Shown here in pieces: positions 56,130-64,000 of a DNA stretch of 64,000 bases. The stretch's first letter is position 1, and the number at the start of each line of letters is the position of its first letter. A program made the position numbers and the translations under genes. A model generated the notes under the pieces. That model was not told the origin of the DNA. It made no database searches and saw only the letters and a program-made list of their open reading frames with translations. The DNA is from Pseudoalteromonas luteoviolacea DSM 6061 (GTDB lineage Bacteria; Pseudomonadota; Gammaproteobacteria; Enterobacterales; Alteromonadaceae): contig NZ_AUYB01000100.1 in NCBI RefSeq assembly GCF_001625655.1, forward strand, positions 124,001-188,000. The letters are read 5' to 3'.

Positions 56130-56720
56130 TTAAACTTGCCATTGCATAAAATTGTTCAAGAGTTTGGCACCAACTTTGGCGCTTTTTTCTGGGTGAAATT
56201 GCATTCCTGCATAGTTGTCCTGTGCCACTATGGCTGAGAATGATTGCCCATATTCACATTGGGCCAAAGTGGCCTCATTAACCGTATGTGCAAAACTGTG
56301 TACAAAGTACACTTGATCGTTAGCGTCTATACCTTTGGTCAAAGGATGTTGCCCGACGGTTTGGATAGTATTCCAACCCATATGAGGGCTTGTAAGTGCT
56401 CCAGTTTGCAATTGTTTAATTTGCCCATTGATCATGCCTAGTCCGTCAATATTCCCTTCCTCGCTGTAATCGCACAGTAACTGCATACCGAGGCAAATCC
56501 CCATTAATGGCTTATCATACCGGGAAATTGCTTCTTTCCAGCCTTGCTCGACCAAACGCTTCATAGCAACATTAGCGTGACCTACACCTGGTAATATTGC
56601 ACGGTCGAACTTGTTTAACTGAGATGGGGTTGAAATAATCTCAGGTGTGACTCCCAAGCGTTCAAATGCGAATCTCACCGAATTAATATTTGCACATCCG
56701 GTATTAATTATGGCTATCAT
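56130..56720 (-). CDS. hisH: Imidazole glycerol phosphate synthase glutaminase subunit
   Basis: 196 residues from ATG 56720, with AAGGGG five bases upstream. A GTG two codons earlier overlaps that site. Class I glutamine amidotransferase supplying ammonia to HisF. The nucleophile cysteine is in [18 protein letters not shown], and the His-Glu pair in [17 protein letters not shown]. The start ATG lies inside the 3' end of hisB (4-base overlap). Confidence 0.97.
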   Translation of the reverse strand: MIAIINTGCANINSVRFAFERLGVTPEIISTPSQLNKFDRAILPGVGHANVAMKRLVEQGWKEAISRYDKPLMGICLGMQLLCDYSEEGNIDGLGMINGQIKQLQTGALTSPHMGWNTIQTVGQHPLTKGIDANDQVYFVHSFAHTVNEATLAQCEYGQSFSAIVAQDNYAGMQFHPEKSAKVGAKLLNNFMQWQV

Positions 56721-57778
56721 AAACACCCCTTTGAGCTTGCCGTTTGTTGAGTTGCATCTTTTGCAATAGCCATTCTCAATGCGCGAGAAAATGCCTTAAA
56801 CAGCCCCTCTACTTGGTGATGACAGTTGCCTTGAGACACGCTTAAAATCAGGCTAATCTGAGCGTTGTCGGCAAGAGACTTAAAAAAGTGTTCAACCATT
56901 TGTACGTCTAAATCACCAACCATACTTCTGCTAAAGTCTGCATTTAACACAAAAGATGCGCGGCCAGACAAATCAAGCTGACATTCCGCTTTACATTCAT
57001 CCATTGGTAGGGCGAAGCCATAGCGTGCAATTTGTGATTTAGTGCCAAGCGCTTGCTTGATAACTTGCCCAAGAGCAATGCCTACATCCTCAACTAGATG
57101 GTGTTCATCTATGTGTAAATCACCACAGGCCTTAATCTCTAGCCCGATGTTTGCGTGAGTCCTTATTTGATCAAGCATGTGATCAAAAAAACCAAGACCT
57201 GTGCTTATTTCACCATTCGCGCTTTGATCTAAGTTTGCCGCCACGGAAATCTGTGTTTCTTTCGTGTTTCTGACGACTTGTGCTTCTCGGTTTTGGGTTG
57301 TTAGCTTGGTGACAATCTGTGGCCAATTGTTTTCATACAAAATACCTTCGATACATAGGTTTTTTGCAAGCTCAATGTCAGTTTGACGATCGCCAATCAC
57401 GTATGAGCGTGACAAGTCGACTTTTCCTGAACGCATAATATTTGTTAGTAAGCCTGTTTTTGGCTTGCGACAGTCACACTGGTCTTCATCAAAGTGCGGA
57501 CAAATAAGCACTTCGTCAAACTTTATACCCTGAGACGCGAATATACCCATCATCATATTATGTGGCGCAGCAAAGTCTTCTTCAGGAAAACTTGCGGTGC
57601 CCAATCCGTCTTGGTTTGAAACCATAACTAGTTTGTAGCCTGCATTTTGTAGTGCAAGCATGGCAGGAATTACATCAGGAAGTAGGGCTAGCTTTTCTAA
57701 ACTATCTACTTGCTTATCTGTGACTGGCTCCTCAATCAAGGTGCCATCTCGGTCTATAAAAAGATACGGCGTACTCAT
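56717..57778 (-). CDS. hisB: Histidinol-phosphatase / imidazoleglycerol-phosphate dehydratase
   Basis: 353 residues, the bifunctional enzyme of gammaproteobacteria (E. coli 355). The N-terminal HAD phosphatase (about 1-165) has the nucleophile in [12 protein letters not shown], plus a zinc loop [14 protein letters not shown]. The C-terminal dehydratase has the metal residues in [37 protein letters not shown] and [13 protein letters not shown], and [18 protein letters not shown]. It therefore catalyses two steps (6 and 8) of histidine synthesis. Confidence 0.97.
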   Translation of the reverse strand: MSTPYLFIDRDGTLIEEPVTDKQVDSLEKLALLPDVIPAMLALQNAGYKLVMVSNQDGLGTASFPEEDFAAPHNMMMGIFASQGIKFDEVLICPHFDEDQCDCRKPKTGLLTNIMRSGKVDLSRSYVIGDRQTDIELAKNLCIEGILYENNWPQIVTKLTTQNREAQVVRNTKETQISVAANLDQSANGEISTGLGFFDHMLDQIRTHANIGLEIKACGDLHIDEHHLVEDVGIALGQVIKQALGTKSQIARYGFALPMDECKAECQLDLSGRASFVLNADFSRSMVGDLDVQMVEHFFKSLADNAQISLILSVSQGNCHHQVEGLFKAFSRALRMAIAKDATQQTASSKGCL

Positions 57779-57792
57779 TTTTACTTCCTTAC

Positions 57793-58842
57793 TTACTCTG
57801 GTTGCTCAAGCCAGAGTCTGACTTGCTCTAATTCTTGTTCATTACCGATGGAGATACGTAGCCAATTCTCATCACCATATAAAGAGAATGGGCGCATGAT
57901 GGTCCCTTGTTGCATGGCCGCATCAATGTCGTTTTTATCTTTTAGCTGTAAAGTGACAAAGTTTCCTTCGCCGCTTAAAACTTGAGTGACTTTTGGAGAC
58001 CCATTTAGCAGAGTTTTGAGTCTTTCTTTATTGCCATTTAAAATTGACACTTGGCGGCGCATTTGAGTTACGGAGTCTGAACTTAAAGCTTGCTCCGCAA
58101 TCAATGCTACTGCTGTAGATACAGGGTAGGGCGCAATCACTTTTCTTACAGGTGCTAAGAGGCTGGAGTTGGCCAGCAAAAAGCCTGTACGTAAACCAGC
58201 CAATGCAAACGCTTTTGAAAGCGTTCTCAATACTGCGATATTATTAAAGTCTTGTAGTAGTGACACTGCACTGTGCTCTGGACAAAACTCAATATATGCT
58301 TCATCCACTACAACGATTGCTTTTCCTTCAAGCGATTTGGCTAACGCTGCAATTTTGTTTATTGGTGTTAGACTGCCTGTTGGGTTATTTGGGTTACATA
58401 CAAATACGAGCTTAGCTTTTCCCACCGCCTCATTTATTTCGCTTACTTCTGCATCGAGCAATAACTTTTGACTTAGTTCATTAATGGCGATATTTTGCGT
58501 ATCGGCAGACACTTTATACATGCCATAAGTCGGTGTAAAAATTGCGATGCTATCTACGCCAGATTCACAATATGTGCGCATTAAAAGCTCAATTCCTTCA
58601 TCCGCACCACGGGTCATTAATACTTGCTCAGCGTTTAGCTGGGCGTAACTACAATATGCATTAATCACGTTTTCTGGTTGTGGCTCTGGGTATCTATTGA
58701 GATTGTTAAGGCTCAACTGGAACTCCTTTGCATACGGACTTTCATTTGCATTGAGCCAAGTTGTGCCAGTCAACTTTTCACTTTTCGCCGAGCTATACGC
58801 TTTTAGCTCTGCAATATTGTTTGGTAACAATGATTCTGACAT
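57793..58842 (-). CDS. hisC: Histidinol-phosphate aminotransferase
   Basis: 349 residues, class I aminotransferase with pyridoxal phosphate. Features: [20 protein letters not shown], the conserved [14 protein letters not shown], the aspartate-tyrosine pair in [15 protein letters not shown], and the cofactor lysine in [18 protein letters not shown]. Makes L-histidinol phosphate from the ketone. It overlaps the hisD stop by one base (TAATG) and is followed by hisB after 14 bases. Confidence 0.97.
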   Translation of the reverse strand: MSESLLPNNIAELKAYSSAKSEKLTGTTWLNANESPYAKEFQLSLNNLNRYPEPQPENVINAYCSYAQLNAEQVLMTRGADEGIELLMRTYCESGVDSIAIFTPTYGMYKVSADTQNIAINELSQKLLLDAEVSEINEAVGKAKLVFVCNPNNPTGSLTPINKIAALAKSLEGKAIVVVDEAYIEFCPEHSAVSLLQDFNNIAVLRTLSKAFALAGLRTGFLLANSSLLAPVRKVIAPYPVSTAVALIAEQALSSDSVTQMRRQVSILNGNKERLKTLLNGSPKVTQVLSGEGNFVTLQLKDKNDIDAAMQQGTIMRPFSLYGDENWLRISIGNEQELEQVRLWLEQPE

Positions 58843-60137
58843 TAGCTTCTTCCACTATTTAATCTAATCGCAACGGCATTGGCATGGGCATCTAAACCTT
58901 CAGCTTGTGCCAGAGGTAAAATCGCTTTGCTGAGTTCAGTTAAACCTTGTTTTGAAATTGTTTGCACTGTGTAAGTTCTAAAAAAGTCCATTAGGTTTAG
59001 GCTAGAATAAGTTTTGCTATAGCCATATGTAGGCAAAACATGATTAGTACCTGAAGCGTAATCTCCCGCAGACTCCGGAGTGTAATCACCAACAAATACA
59101 GAGCCAGCATTTTTGACTTTGTCGAGTTTTGAGTAGGCATCTTTACACTGTAAAATAAGGTGCTCTGGGCCGTACTCAGAAGATAACTCAAAAGCTTGGT
59201 CAACAGACTCAACCAGAATCAATGCGCTATTTTCCATTGCTTTTTGGGCGATATCTGCACGGCTTAGCAATGCAATTTGGCGCTCAATCTCTGCACTTAC
59301 CTCTTTAATAAAGGTACGATCGTCGCTGAGTAATAATACTTGTGAGTCTGCACCGTGCTCAGCCTGCGACAACAGATCAGCTGCCGCAAATGCTGGGTTA
59401 GCGGTTTTGTCCGCAATGACTAACACCTCAGAAGGCCCAGCAGGCATGTCAATAGCAAAGCCCGGAACGGATTGAGATAAAAGCTGTTTTGCCATAGTTA
59501 CATAAGCGTTGCCAGGGCCAAAAACTTTGCTGACTTTTGGTACCGATGGCGTGCCCACTGCCATTGCTGCAATAATACCCGCGCCACCGCTTTCAATGAC
59601 CGTTGTAATGCCACATTTTTTAGCTGCATATAAAATCGCAGGGTGGATTGTTTCACTGCCTTTTACTGGAGTAGCAAGCACTACCGTAGTCGCACCACTT
59701 AACTGTGCGCACACGCCTTGCATTAATACAGAGGAGGGCAGCGGTGCACTACCGCCAGGTACATAAATACCGACCGCGTCGATCGCTTGATAGCGCAATT
59801 CGCACGACACGCCTGGCTGAGTCTCAAGCTGCTTAGGTTTGGGCAGTTGTAACTCATGGAACTTTCTTATGTTGCTATACGCTTGATCTATGGCTGCTTT
59901 CAATTCGTTACTTAGATTTAGCTCACTTTGTTCGATTTCAATAGTCGGCACACAAAGTCGAGGAGAGATTCTGCCATCGAACTGAGCTGCAAGCTCTAAT
60001 AATGCTTCATCGCCACGAGCTTTAACCATACTAATAATACTTTCTACGGCGGCTTGTACCTCTGCTCCAGCACTAACCGCAGGGCGGGTTAGTGCTTTTT
60101 GTTGTGCTTGGCTGTCTAACTCATTCCAAACCAGCAT
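58842..60137 (-). CDS. hisD: Histidinol dehydrogenase
   Basis: 431 residues. Zinc enzyme that oxidises histidinol to histidine with two NAD. Features: the signature DMPAGPSEVLVIADKTANPA and FAAADLLSQAEHGADSQ (zinc ligand His), then SSEYGPEHLILQCKDA and the GSVFVGDYTPESAGDYASGTNHVLPT segment. Standard length. Second gene of the operon, three bases after hisG. Confidence 0.97.
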   Translation of the reverse strand: MLVWNELDSQAQQKALTRPAVSAGAEVQAAVESIISMVKARGDEALLELAAQFDGRISPRLCVPTIEIEQSELNLSNELKAAIDQAYSNIRKFHELQLPKPKQLETQPGVSCELRYQAIDAVGIYVPGGSAPLPSSVLMQGVCAQLSGATTVVLATPVKGSETIHPAILYAAKKCGITTVIESGGAGIIAAMAVGTPSVPKVSKVFGPGNAYVTMAKQLLSQSVPGFAIDMPAGPSEVLVIADKTANPAFAAADLLSQAEHGADSQVLLLSDDRTFIKEVSAEIERQIALLSRADIAQKAMENSALILVESVDQAFELSSEYGPEHLILQCKDAYSKLDKVKNAGSVFVGDYTPESAGDYASGTNHVLPTYGYSKTYSSLNLMDFFRTYTVQTISKQGLTELSKAILPLAQAEGLDAHANAVAIRLNSGRS

Positions 60138-60140
60138 GGT

Positions 60141-61040
60141 TTACTCCATCATTTTCTCGATTGGCATAACAAGGATGGAGTTTGCGCCAAGGCTTTTTAG
60201 TTCTTCCATCGTTTCCCAAAATAGTGTTTCACTGCTGACCATGTGTAGAGCGACGTAGTCATCGCTACCGGCAAGTGCAAGTAAAGTTGGTTGTCCTGTA
60301 CCAGGTAGTAGCTCGCAAACTTCATCCAGCTTAGCTTTTGGTGCGTGTAACATGATGTACTTACTCTCTTTAGCCTGTTTTACGCCTTTAAGTCGAGGAA
60401 GTAGTTTATTGATTAGTGACAATTTAGCGTCGTCATTTAAGTTTGCGTTTTGGATAAGGCATGCATTGGACTCTAAAATAGTCTCCCCTTGCATTAAGCC
60501 GTTTGCTTCAAGGGTTGCGCCAGTTGATACTAGATCACAAATCGCATCTGCTAGGCCTGCTCGAGGGGCGACTTCAACCGAGCCTGTTAACATTACGACA
60601 CTGGCGTCGATATTTTCAGCAGCAAGATATTGCTTGAGAATTTCAGGGTAAGTGGTTGCGATACGTTTGCCTTTGAACCAATCTTTAGATTGTTGTCCTA
60701 GCTCCTGAGGCCAAGCTAAAGCAAGCCTACAGTAACCAAAATCTAGTTTTGAGAGTTTTTCAACAGCATTGGGTTGGCCAACACGCTCGCGCTCCGCTTG
60801 CGTCTCAACTAAAACATTTTCACCAACAATGCCCAAGTCACATACTCCATCCATAACTAATCCCGGAATATCGTCATCTCTAACGCGAAGTACGTCGATT
60901 GGCATATTGGTAGAGTGTGCGATTAAGCGTTGTTCACGGAGGTTTAATTTGATGCCCAACTGCTTCAAAAGAGACTGGCAGTCTTTTGATAAACGTCCTG
61001 ATTTTTGAATTGCGATACGTAAGCGCGTAGAAGTATTCAT
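60141..61040 (-). CDS. hisG: ATP phosphoribosyltransferase (long form)
   Basis: 299 residues, equal to E. coli HisG and the long, self-contained form with its own C-terminal ACT-like regulatory domain (no HisZ needed). First step of histidine synthesis, inhibited by histidine. Features: [20 protein letters not shown], the PRPP-binding segment [19 protein letters not shown], and the C-terminal [23 protein letters not shown] at 61040. First gene after the his attenuator. Confidence 0.97.
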   Translation of the reverse strand: MNTSTRLRIAIQKSGRLSKDCQSLLKQLGIKLNLREQRLIAHSTNMPIDVLRVRDDDIPGLVMDGVCDLGIVGENVLVETQAERERVGQPNAVEKLSKLDFGYCRLALAWPQELGQQSKDWFKGKRIATTYPEILKQYLAAENIDASVVMLTGSVEVAPRAGLADAICDLVSTGATLEANGLMQGETILESNACLIQNANLNDDAKLSLINKLLPRLKGVKQAKESKYIMLHAPKAKLDEVCELLPGTGQPTLLALAGSDDYVALHMVSSETLFWETMEELKSLGANSILVMPIEKMME

Positions 61041-61060
61041 AATTTATTTTCCTAATATTA

Positions 61061-61090
61061 AAAACTAAAAACCCCGAGGGAACCTCAGGG
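61061..61090 (-). terminator. Attenuator terminator of the his operon
   Basis: On the minus strand: CCCTGAGG-TTC-CCTCGGGG followed by TTTTTAGTTTT. Eight base pairs with one G-U. It sits 21 bases before hisG and is one of the competing structures of the attenuator. Confidence 0.92.
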
Positions 61091-61157
61091 CGAAAATAAA
61101 TTTGAACTTGTTACTTGGTTCGCCGGAGGTTCCTTTTAGGAATAACCCACCAGCGAA
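61079..61157 (-). promoter_or_regulatory. his attenuator: protector and antiterminator stems
   Basis: Antiterminator: bases 61126-61133 (plus 61119-61123) pair with 61079-61086 (plus 61090-61094), giving eight plus five pairs and blocking the terminator. Protector: 61150-61157 pair with 61119-61126, giving eight pairs (one G-U) and freeing the terminator. The two share bases 61119-61126, so only one forms. All pairings were traced by eye. Confidence 0.88.
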
Positions 61158-61169
61158 ATACCTGACAGG

Positions 61170-61220
61170 CTATCCCGATGTATGATGGTGATGATGTACA
61201 GCTGTCAGATTTAAAAACAT
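61170..61220 (-). CDS. hisL: his operon leader peptide
   Basis: 16 residues, MFLNLTAVHHHHHTSG, then TAG, with AGG seven bases before the ATG at 61220. Five consecutive histidine codons (residues 9-13) make ribosomes stall when charged His-tRNA is low, which favours the antiterminator downstream. E. coli HisL has seven histidines in the same role. Too short for gene finders. Confidence 0.95.
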   Translation of the reverse strand: MFLNLTAVHHHHHTSG

Positions 61221-61387
61221 GTGTTTACCTACGAATGTAAAATTTTATGTAATTCGATTAACTTTTTATAGATAATCATGAAAGAGATATCTAGCGCAAG
61301 TACTTTTTCGTTTATATTAAAGAATAAATTATATCAGTCGATAATAAGTATGTAGGTCAAGCACTTCTGTAGTTGGAGGTAATCGGA

Positions 61388-61618
61388 ATGGATGTATTTA
61401 AACCATATATGGCTCCTATAGTTAGGCTAAAAGTTGTCCATAACGGACCGTTTAAAATTGTTGGGGTACTAGACAACAAAACGGAAAAAATTAAAGGGAA
61501 GTCTCTTGCCAATCAAATTGATAGTGAATTGAAAGACAAGAGGGATTTACGAGCTAATGACGATAGCGAACGCAGTAAAGATGAGGACGAGCAAGAACAT
61601 TTAGATACATGGGCCTAA
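61388..61618 (+). CDS. Small hypothetical protein
   Basis: 76 residues from ATG 61388 with GGAGG eight bases upstream, a strong site that supports it being real. The N-terminal half is compact and mixed (VFKPYMAPIVRLKVVHNGPF, IVGVLDNKTEKIKGKS). The C-terminal third is highly acidic and charged (DLRANDDSERSKDEDEQE), likely disordered. No family recognised. It stands alone between the his leader (divergent) and yoaA; no terminator or clear promoter seen. Confidence 0.6.
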   Translation: MDVFKPYMAPIVRLKVVHNGPFKIVGVLDNKTEKIKGKSLANQIDSELKDKRDLRANDDSERSKDEDEQEHLDTWA

Positions 61619-61745
61619 ATTGAGCGTGATTTACAGCGCCTGATGGTAATAGTTTTGTTGTGCGAGCATTTTAGGCGAGCGCGCTGTGTTGCTTGCTCAT
61701 TTGCTGTTTTAAAATTAAAATTGCCTGAATTATCAAGTCGAGCTA

Positions 61746-63677
61746 GTGTTTTCCTTGTCAATAGAACAGTACTTTTCATCAACTGGGCCCCTTTCACAAT
61801 ACTTTAAGGGTTACCAGCCAAGACAACCGCAAATCGAAATGGCTGTCGCAATAGACGGCATCGTCAAAAACGGTGGCCAATGCGTCGTTGAAGCTGGCAC
61901 CGGCACCGGTAAAACTTTCGCCTATTTAGTACCAGCTTTGATCAACAACAATAAAGTCGTGATTTCAACGGGTTCTAAAGCACTTCAAGAGCAGCTTTAC
62001 CATCGTGACTTACCTAGCTTAGTCAAAGCGCTTAAAAAAGGTAGAAAGACAGCTTTATTGAAAGGGCGAGCAAATTACTTGTGCACATATCGTCTTAATC
62101 AACATGTAGCACATGTGCCAACTGACGATCCGGATGTAATGCATCAGCTTGCTATGGTTGCAAAGTTTGCGACTGAAACACAAAGTGGTGATTTAGCTGA
62201 CTGTGTTGGCATAGAAGAAGATGCAAAGGTGTTACCGTACGTGAGCTCTACCGCTGACAATTGCTTAGGTAAAGAATGCCCCGATTTTGCCGAGTGTTAC
62301 ATCAGAAAAGCGCGTTTAAAAGCAATGGAAGCCGACTTAGTTGTGATCAACCATCACTTGTTTTTTGCTGACATGGCGGTCAAAGACTCTGGCTTTGCAG
62401 AATTGATGCCTACAGCGGATACTTATGTTTTTGACGAAGCACACCAAGTTAATGAAATCGCAAGTGACTACTTTGGTGAAACAATCAGCACGAAGCAATT
62501 ACAAGATTTGGTAAATGACATTCGAGTGATTTACCTCAGTGACATTCCGGATATGCTTCAGTTAGGTAAAACGTTGAATAAGCTGACGACAAGCATTGCT
62601 GATCTGAGGTTGGTGTTTGGTGGCGATGGTGCACGCGGAGATTGGCGCGAGGCTTTACAGGACAAAGTAATATGTGAAGCGCTTCACAGAGTGATCAGCA
62701 ATTTAGAGTTTTTGTATAAAGTGCTAAAGCTCTGTCTGGACAGAAGTGAAAAAATAGAGCACCCATTTGAGCGAGTACTGGCATTTAAAGGTCAACTAGA
62801 AAGGGCATTTGACGTTACACAGACGGGTTATAGCTACTGGTTTGAAACCACAAGACGTTTTGTAACAATACATATCACACCGCTTGATGTCTCAAGACGA
62901 TTTCAGGAGCTTGTGACTAAGACTGAGGCGGGTTTTGTGTTTACGTCTGCGACACTGTCGGTGGATAATAGTTTATCTCATTTTAATTCGAGTTTAGGAC
63001 TTAAACCAGACTTTCATAAAATCGTTGATAGCCCATTTGACTACAAAAAGCAGGCTTTGCTGTGTTTACCGAGATATTTACCTGAGACAAAAGATGAGCT
63101 GATGCCCCATTCTTTGGTAAAAATTGCAAAATCTGTCATTAACGCAGCTCAGGGACGAACATTTTTACTTTTTACCAGCTATCGAGTAATGCACCTAGTT
63201 TATGAAGGGATCAGCACTGCTACTGAATATCCTGTTTTTATGCAAGGCCAGTCCTCGAAACGCATCATCCTTGAACAATTTGTGAGACACGGTAACGCAG
63301 TTTTGCTTGGAACTGCCTCATTTTGGGAAGGTGTCGATGTAAGAGGTGATGCGTTAAGCTGTGTTGTAATAGATAAGTTACCGTTTGCTTCTCCAGATGA
63401 CCCTCTATTACAAGCTAAAATGAAAGATGCAGAAATAAGCGGGAAAGAGCCGTTTGAAGACATCCAACTTCCACAAGCCGTAATCGCACTAAAGCAAGGT
63501 GTAGGAAGATTAATTCGCGATAGAAGTGATAAAGGCGTATTGATCATTTGCGATAATCGTCTAGTTACGAGAAAATACGGCGAAACGTTTATTAAGAGCC
63601 TACCTGATATGACTCGTACACGAGATTTAGAAATGGCCTTAAACTTTTTAGAGAATATCGATAAACATGAAACATAA
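61746..63677 (+). CDS. yoaA: DinG-family ATP-dependent DNA helicase YoaA
   Basis: 643 residues (E. coli YoaA 636). XPD-like 5'-3' helicase with an iron-sulfur cluster, acting in DNA repair with HolC. Features: Walker A in VVEAGTGTGKTFAYLVPAL, the cluster cysteines in NYLCTYRL and DNCLGKECPDFAECYIRK, the DEAH box in TYVFDEAHQVNE, and the C-terminal helicase motif GVGRLIRDRSDKGVLII. The GTG at 61746 has a weak ribosome site; a TTG at 61755 is an alternative. It overlaps tsaB by 11 bases. Confidence 0.94.
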   Translation: MFSLSIEQYFSSTGPLSQYFKGYQPRQPQIEMAVAIDGIVKNGGQCVVEAGTGTGKTFAYLVPALINNNKVVISTGSKALQEQLYHRDLPSLVKALKKGRKTALLKGRANYLCTYRLNQHVAHVPTDDPDVMHQLAMVAKFATETQSGDLADCVGIEEDAKVLPYVSSTADNCLGKECPDFAECYIRKARLKAMEADLVVINHHLFFADMAVKDSGFAELMPTADTYVFDEAHQVNEIASDYFGETISTKQLQDLVNDIRVIYLSDIPDMLQLGKTLNKLTTSIADLRLVFGGDGARGDWREALQDKVICEALHRVISNLEFLYKVLKLCLDRSEKIEHPFERVLAFKGQLERAFDVTQTGYSYWFETTRRFVTIHITPLDVSRRFQELVTKTEAGFVFTSATLSVDNSLSHFNSSLGLKPDFHKIVDSPFDYKKQALLCLPRYLPETKDELMPHSLVKIAKSVINAAQGRTFLLFTSYRVMHLVYEGISTATEYPVFMQGQSSKRIILEQFVRHGNAVLLGTASFWEGVDVRGDALSCVVIDKLPFASPDDPLLQAKMKDAEISGKEPFEDIQLPQAVIALKQGVGRLIRDRSDKGVLIICDNRLVTRKYGETFIKSLPDMTRTRDLEMALNFLENIDKHET

Positions 63678-64000
63678 TTTGCTAGCCATTGATGCTTCAA
63701 CTGAAGCTTTGAGCCTTGCGCTTCACTTTAAGGGTCACACCTTTACTCATTTTGAAGAGTGCCCACAACAACACAGTCAAAAGATCCTACCGCTTGTGGA
63801 GTCTTTGTTAGAGCAGGCAAACTGCAGTTTAAATGAATTAGATGGTATCGTTTATGGTCGCGGCCCAGGCAGTTTTACAGGAGTTAGAATAGGAGTTGCT
63901 GTTGCTCAAGGGCTTGCATACTCAGCTAATTTAAAACTGTGTGGAATTTCAACGCTACAGGCAATGGCTCAGCAGGCCATCTGCTCTAGCGAAAGTAGTG
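63667..64000 (+). CDS. tsaB: tRNA threonylcarbamoyladenosine protein TsaB, 5' part only
   Basis: The first 111 codons; the gene runs past the end of the window. It begins MKHNLLAIDASTEALSLAL and has QQHSQKILPLVESLLEQA and YGRGPGSFTGVRIGVAVAQG, typical of TsaB, the ASKHA-fold partner of TsaD in making t6A37 on ANN-decoding tRNAs. The start ATG at 63667 lies 11 bases inside yoaA, the same neighbour as in E. coli. Confidence 0.95.
   Translation, partial: MKHNLLAIDASTEALSLALHFKGHTFTHFEECPQQHSQKILPLVESLLEQANCSLNELDGIVYGRGPGSFTGVRIGVAVAQGLAYSANLKLCGISTLQAMAQQAICSSESS

Overview
This is a dense, AT-rich chromosomal stretch from a marine-type gammaproteobacterium. The mix of genes (NAD-type isocitrate dehydrogenase, AST-type arginine genes next to an AsnC-family regulator, PpnN/Xni, YoaA-TsaB, a ChrR-type photo-oxidative operon, several c-di-GMP proteins) suggests Alteromonadales, most likely Pseudoalteromonas or a close relative. 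That placement is inference from gene content, not a database match. I saw no rRNA, tRNA, IS element, prophage, integrase or CRISPR array. The window starts inside one gene (DUF2252) and ends inside another (tsaB).

Layout. 1-2 kb: an AraC-like regulator, a PPK2 polyphosphate kinase and a DUF2252 protein in one overlapping minus-strand operon. 2.1-5.8 kb: an arginine block (argD/astC, astA, a DUF1338 oxygenase-like gene) with a divergent AsnC/Lrp regulator; astD is not present here. 5.8-7.8 kb: a membrane GGDEF-EAL protein. 8.2-20.1 kb: a seven-gene glycogen operon (stand-alone CBM48 protein, malQ, glgB, glgX, glgP, glgC, glgA) that can make and break down glycogen. 20.3-23.7 kb: an overlapping trio (degenerate EAL-HDOD protein, DUF418 membrane protein, periplasmic binding protein), then rluF. 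24.7-30.2 kb: an RND efflux pump and its adaptor, a divergent LysR regulator and an alkyltransferase-like (Atl) protein.

30.3-39.4 kb is the most distinctive part. A Lon-N-domain gene is followed by an ECF sigma factor, its ChrR-type zinc/cupin anti-sigma factor, and eight tightly coupled genes: DUF523/DUF1722, photolyase, NTF2-like, SDR, FAD oxidoreductase, DUF1365, cyclopropane-fatty-acid-synthase-like methyltransferase and DUF2878. This looks like a singlet-oxygen/light-damage operon that repairs DNA and modifies membrane lipids. Two sites with the same spacing, TGATCG-N16-CGTA, precede the Lon-N gene and the sigma gene and are probably promoters for this sigma factor.

39.5-53.9 kb: HU protein; ilvIH with a previously unannotated Val/Leu-rich leader peptide, attenuator and promoter; isocitrate dehydrogenase; a large HDOD-like protein of unknown role; DUF3192; Xni; PpnN; a diguanylate cyclase; an M61 peptidase; a YkvA protein; a glycosyltransferase and a lipoprotein. 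54.0-61.2 kb: the complete histidine operon hisGDCBHA-F-IE behind a leader peptide with five consecutive histidines and a full set of competing attenuator hairpins. The window closes with a small unknown gene, yoaA and the start of tsaB.
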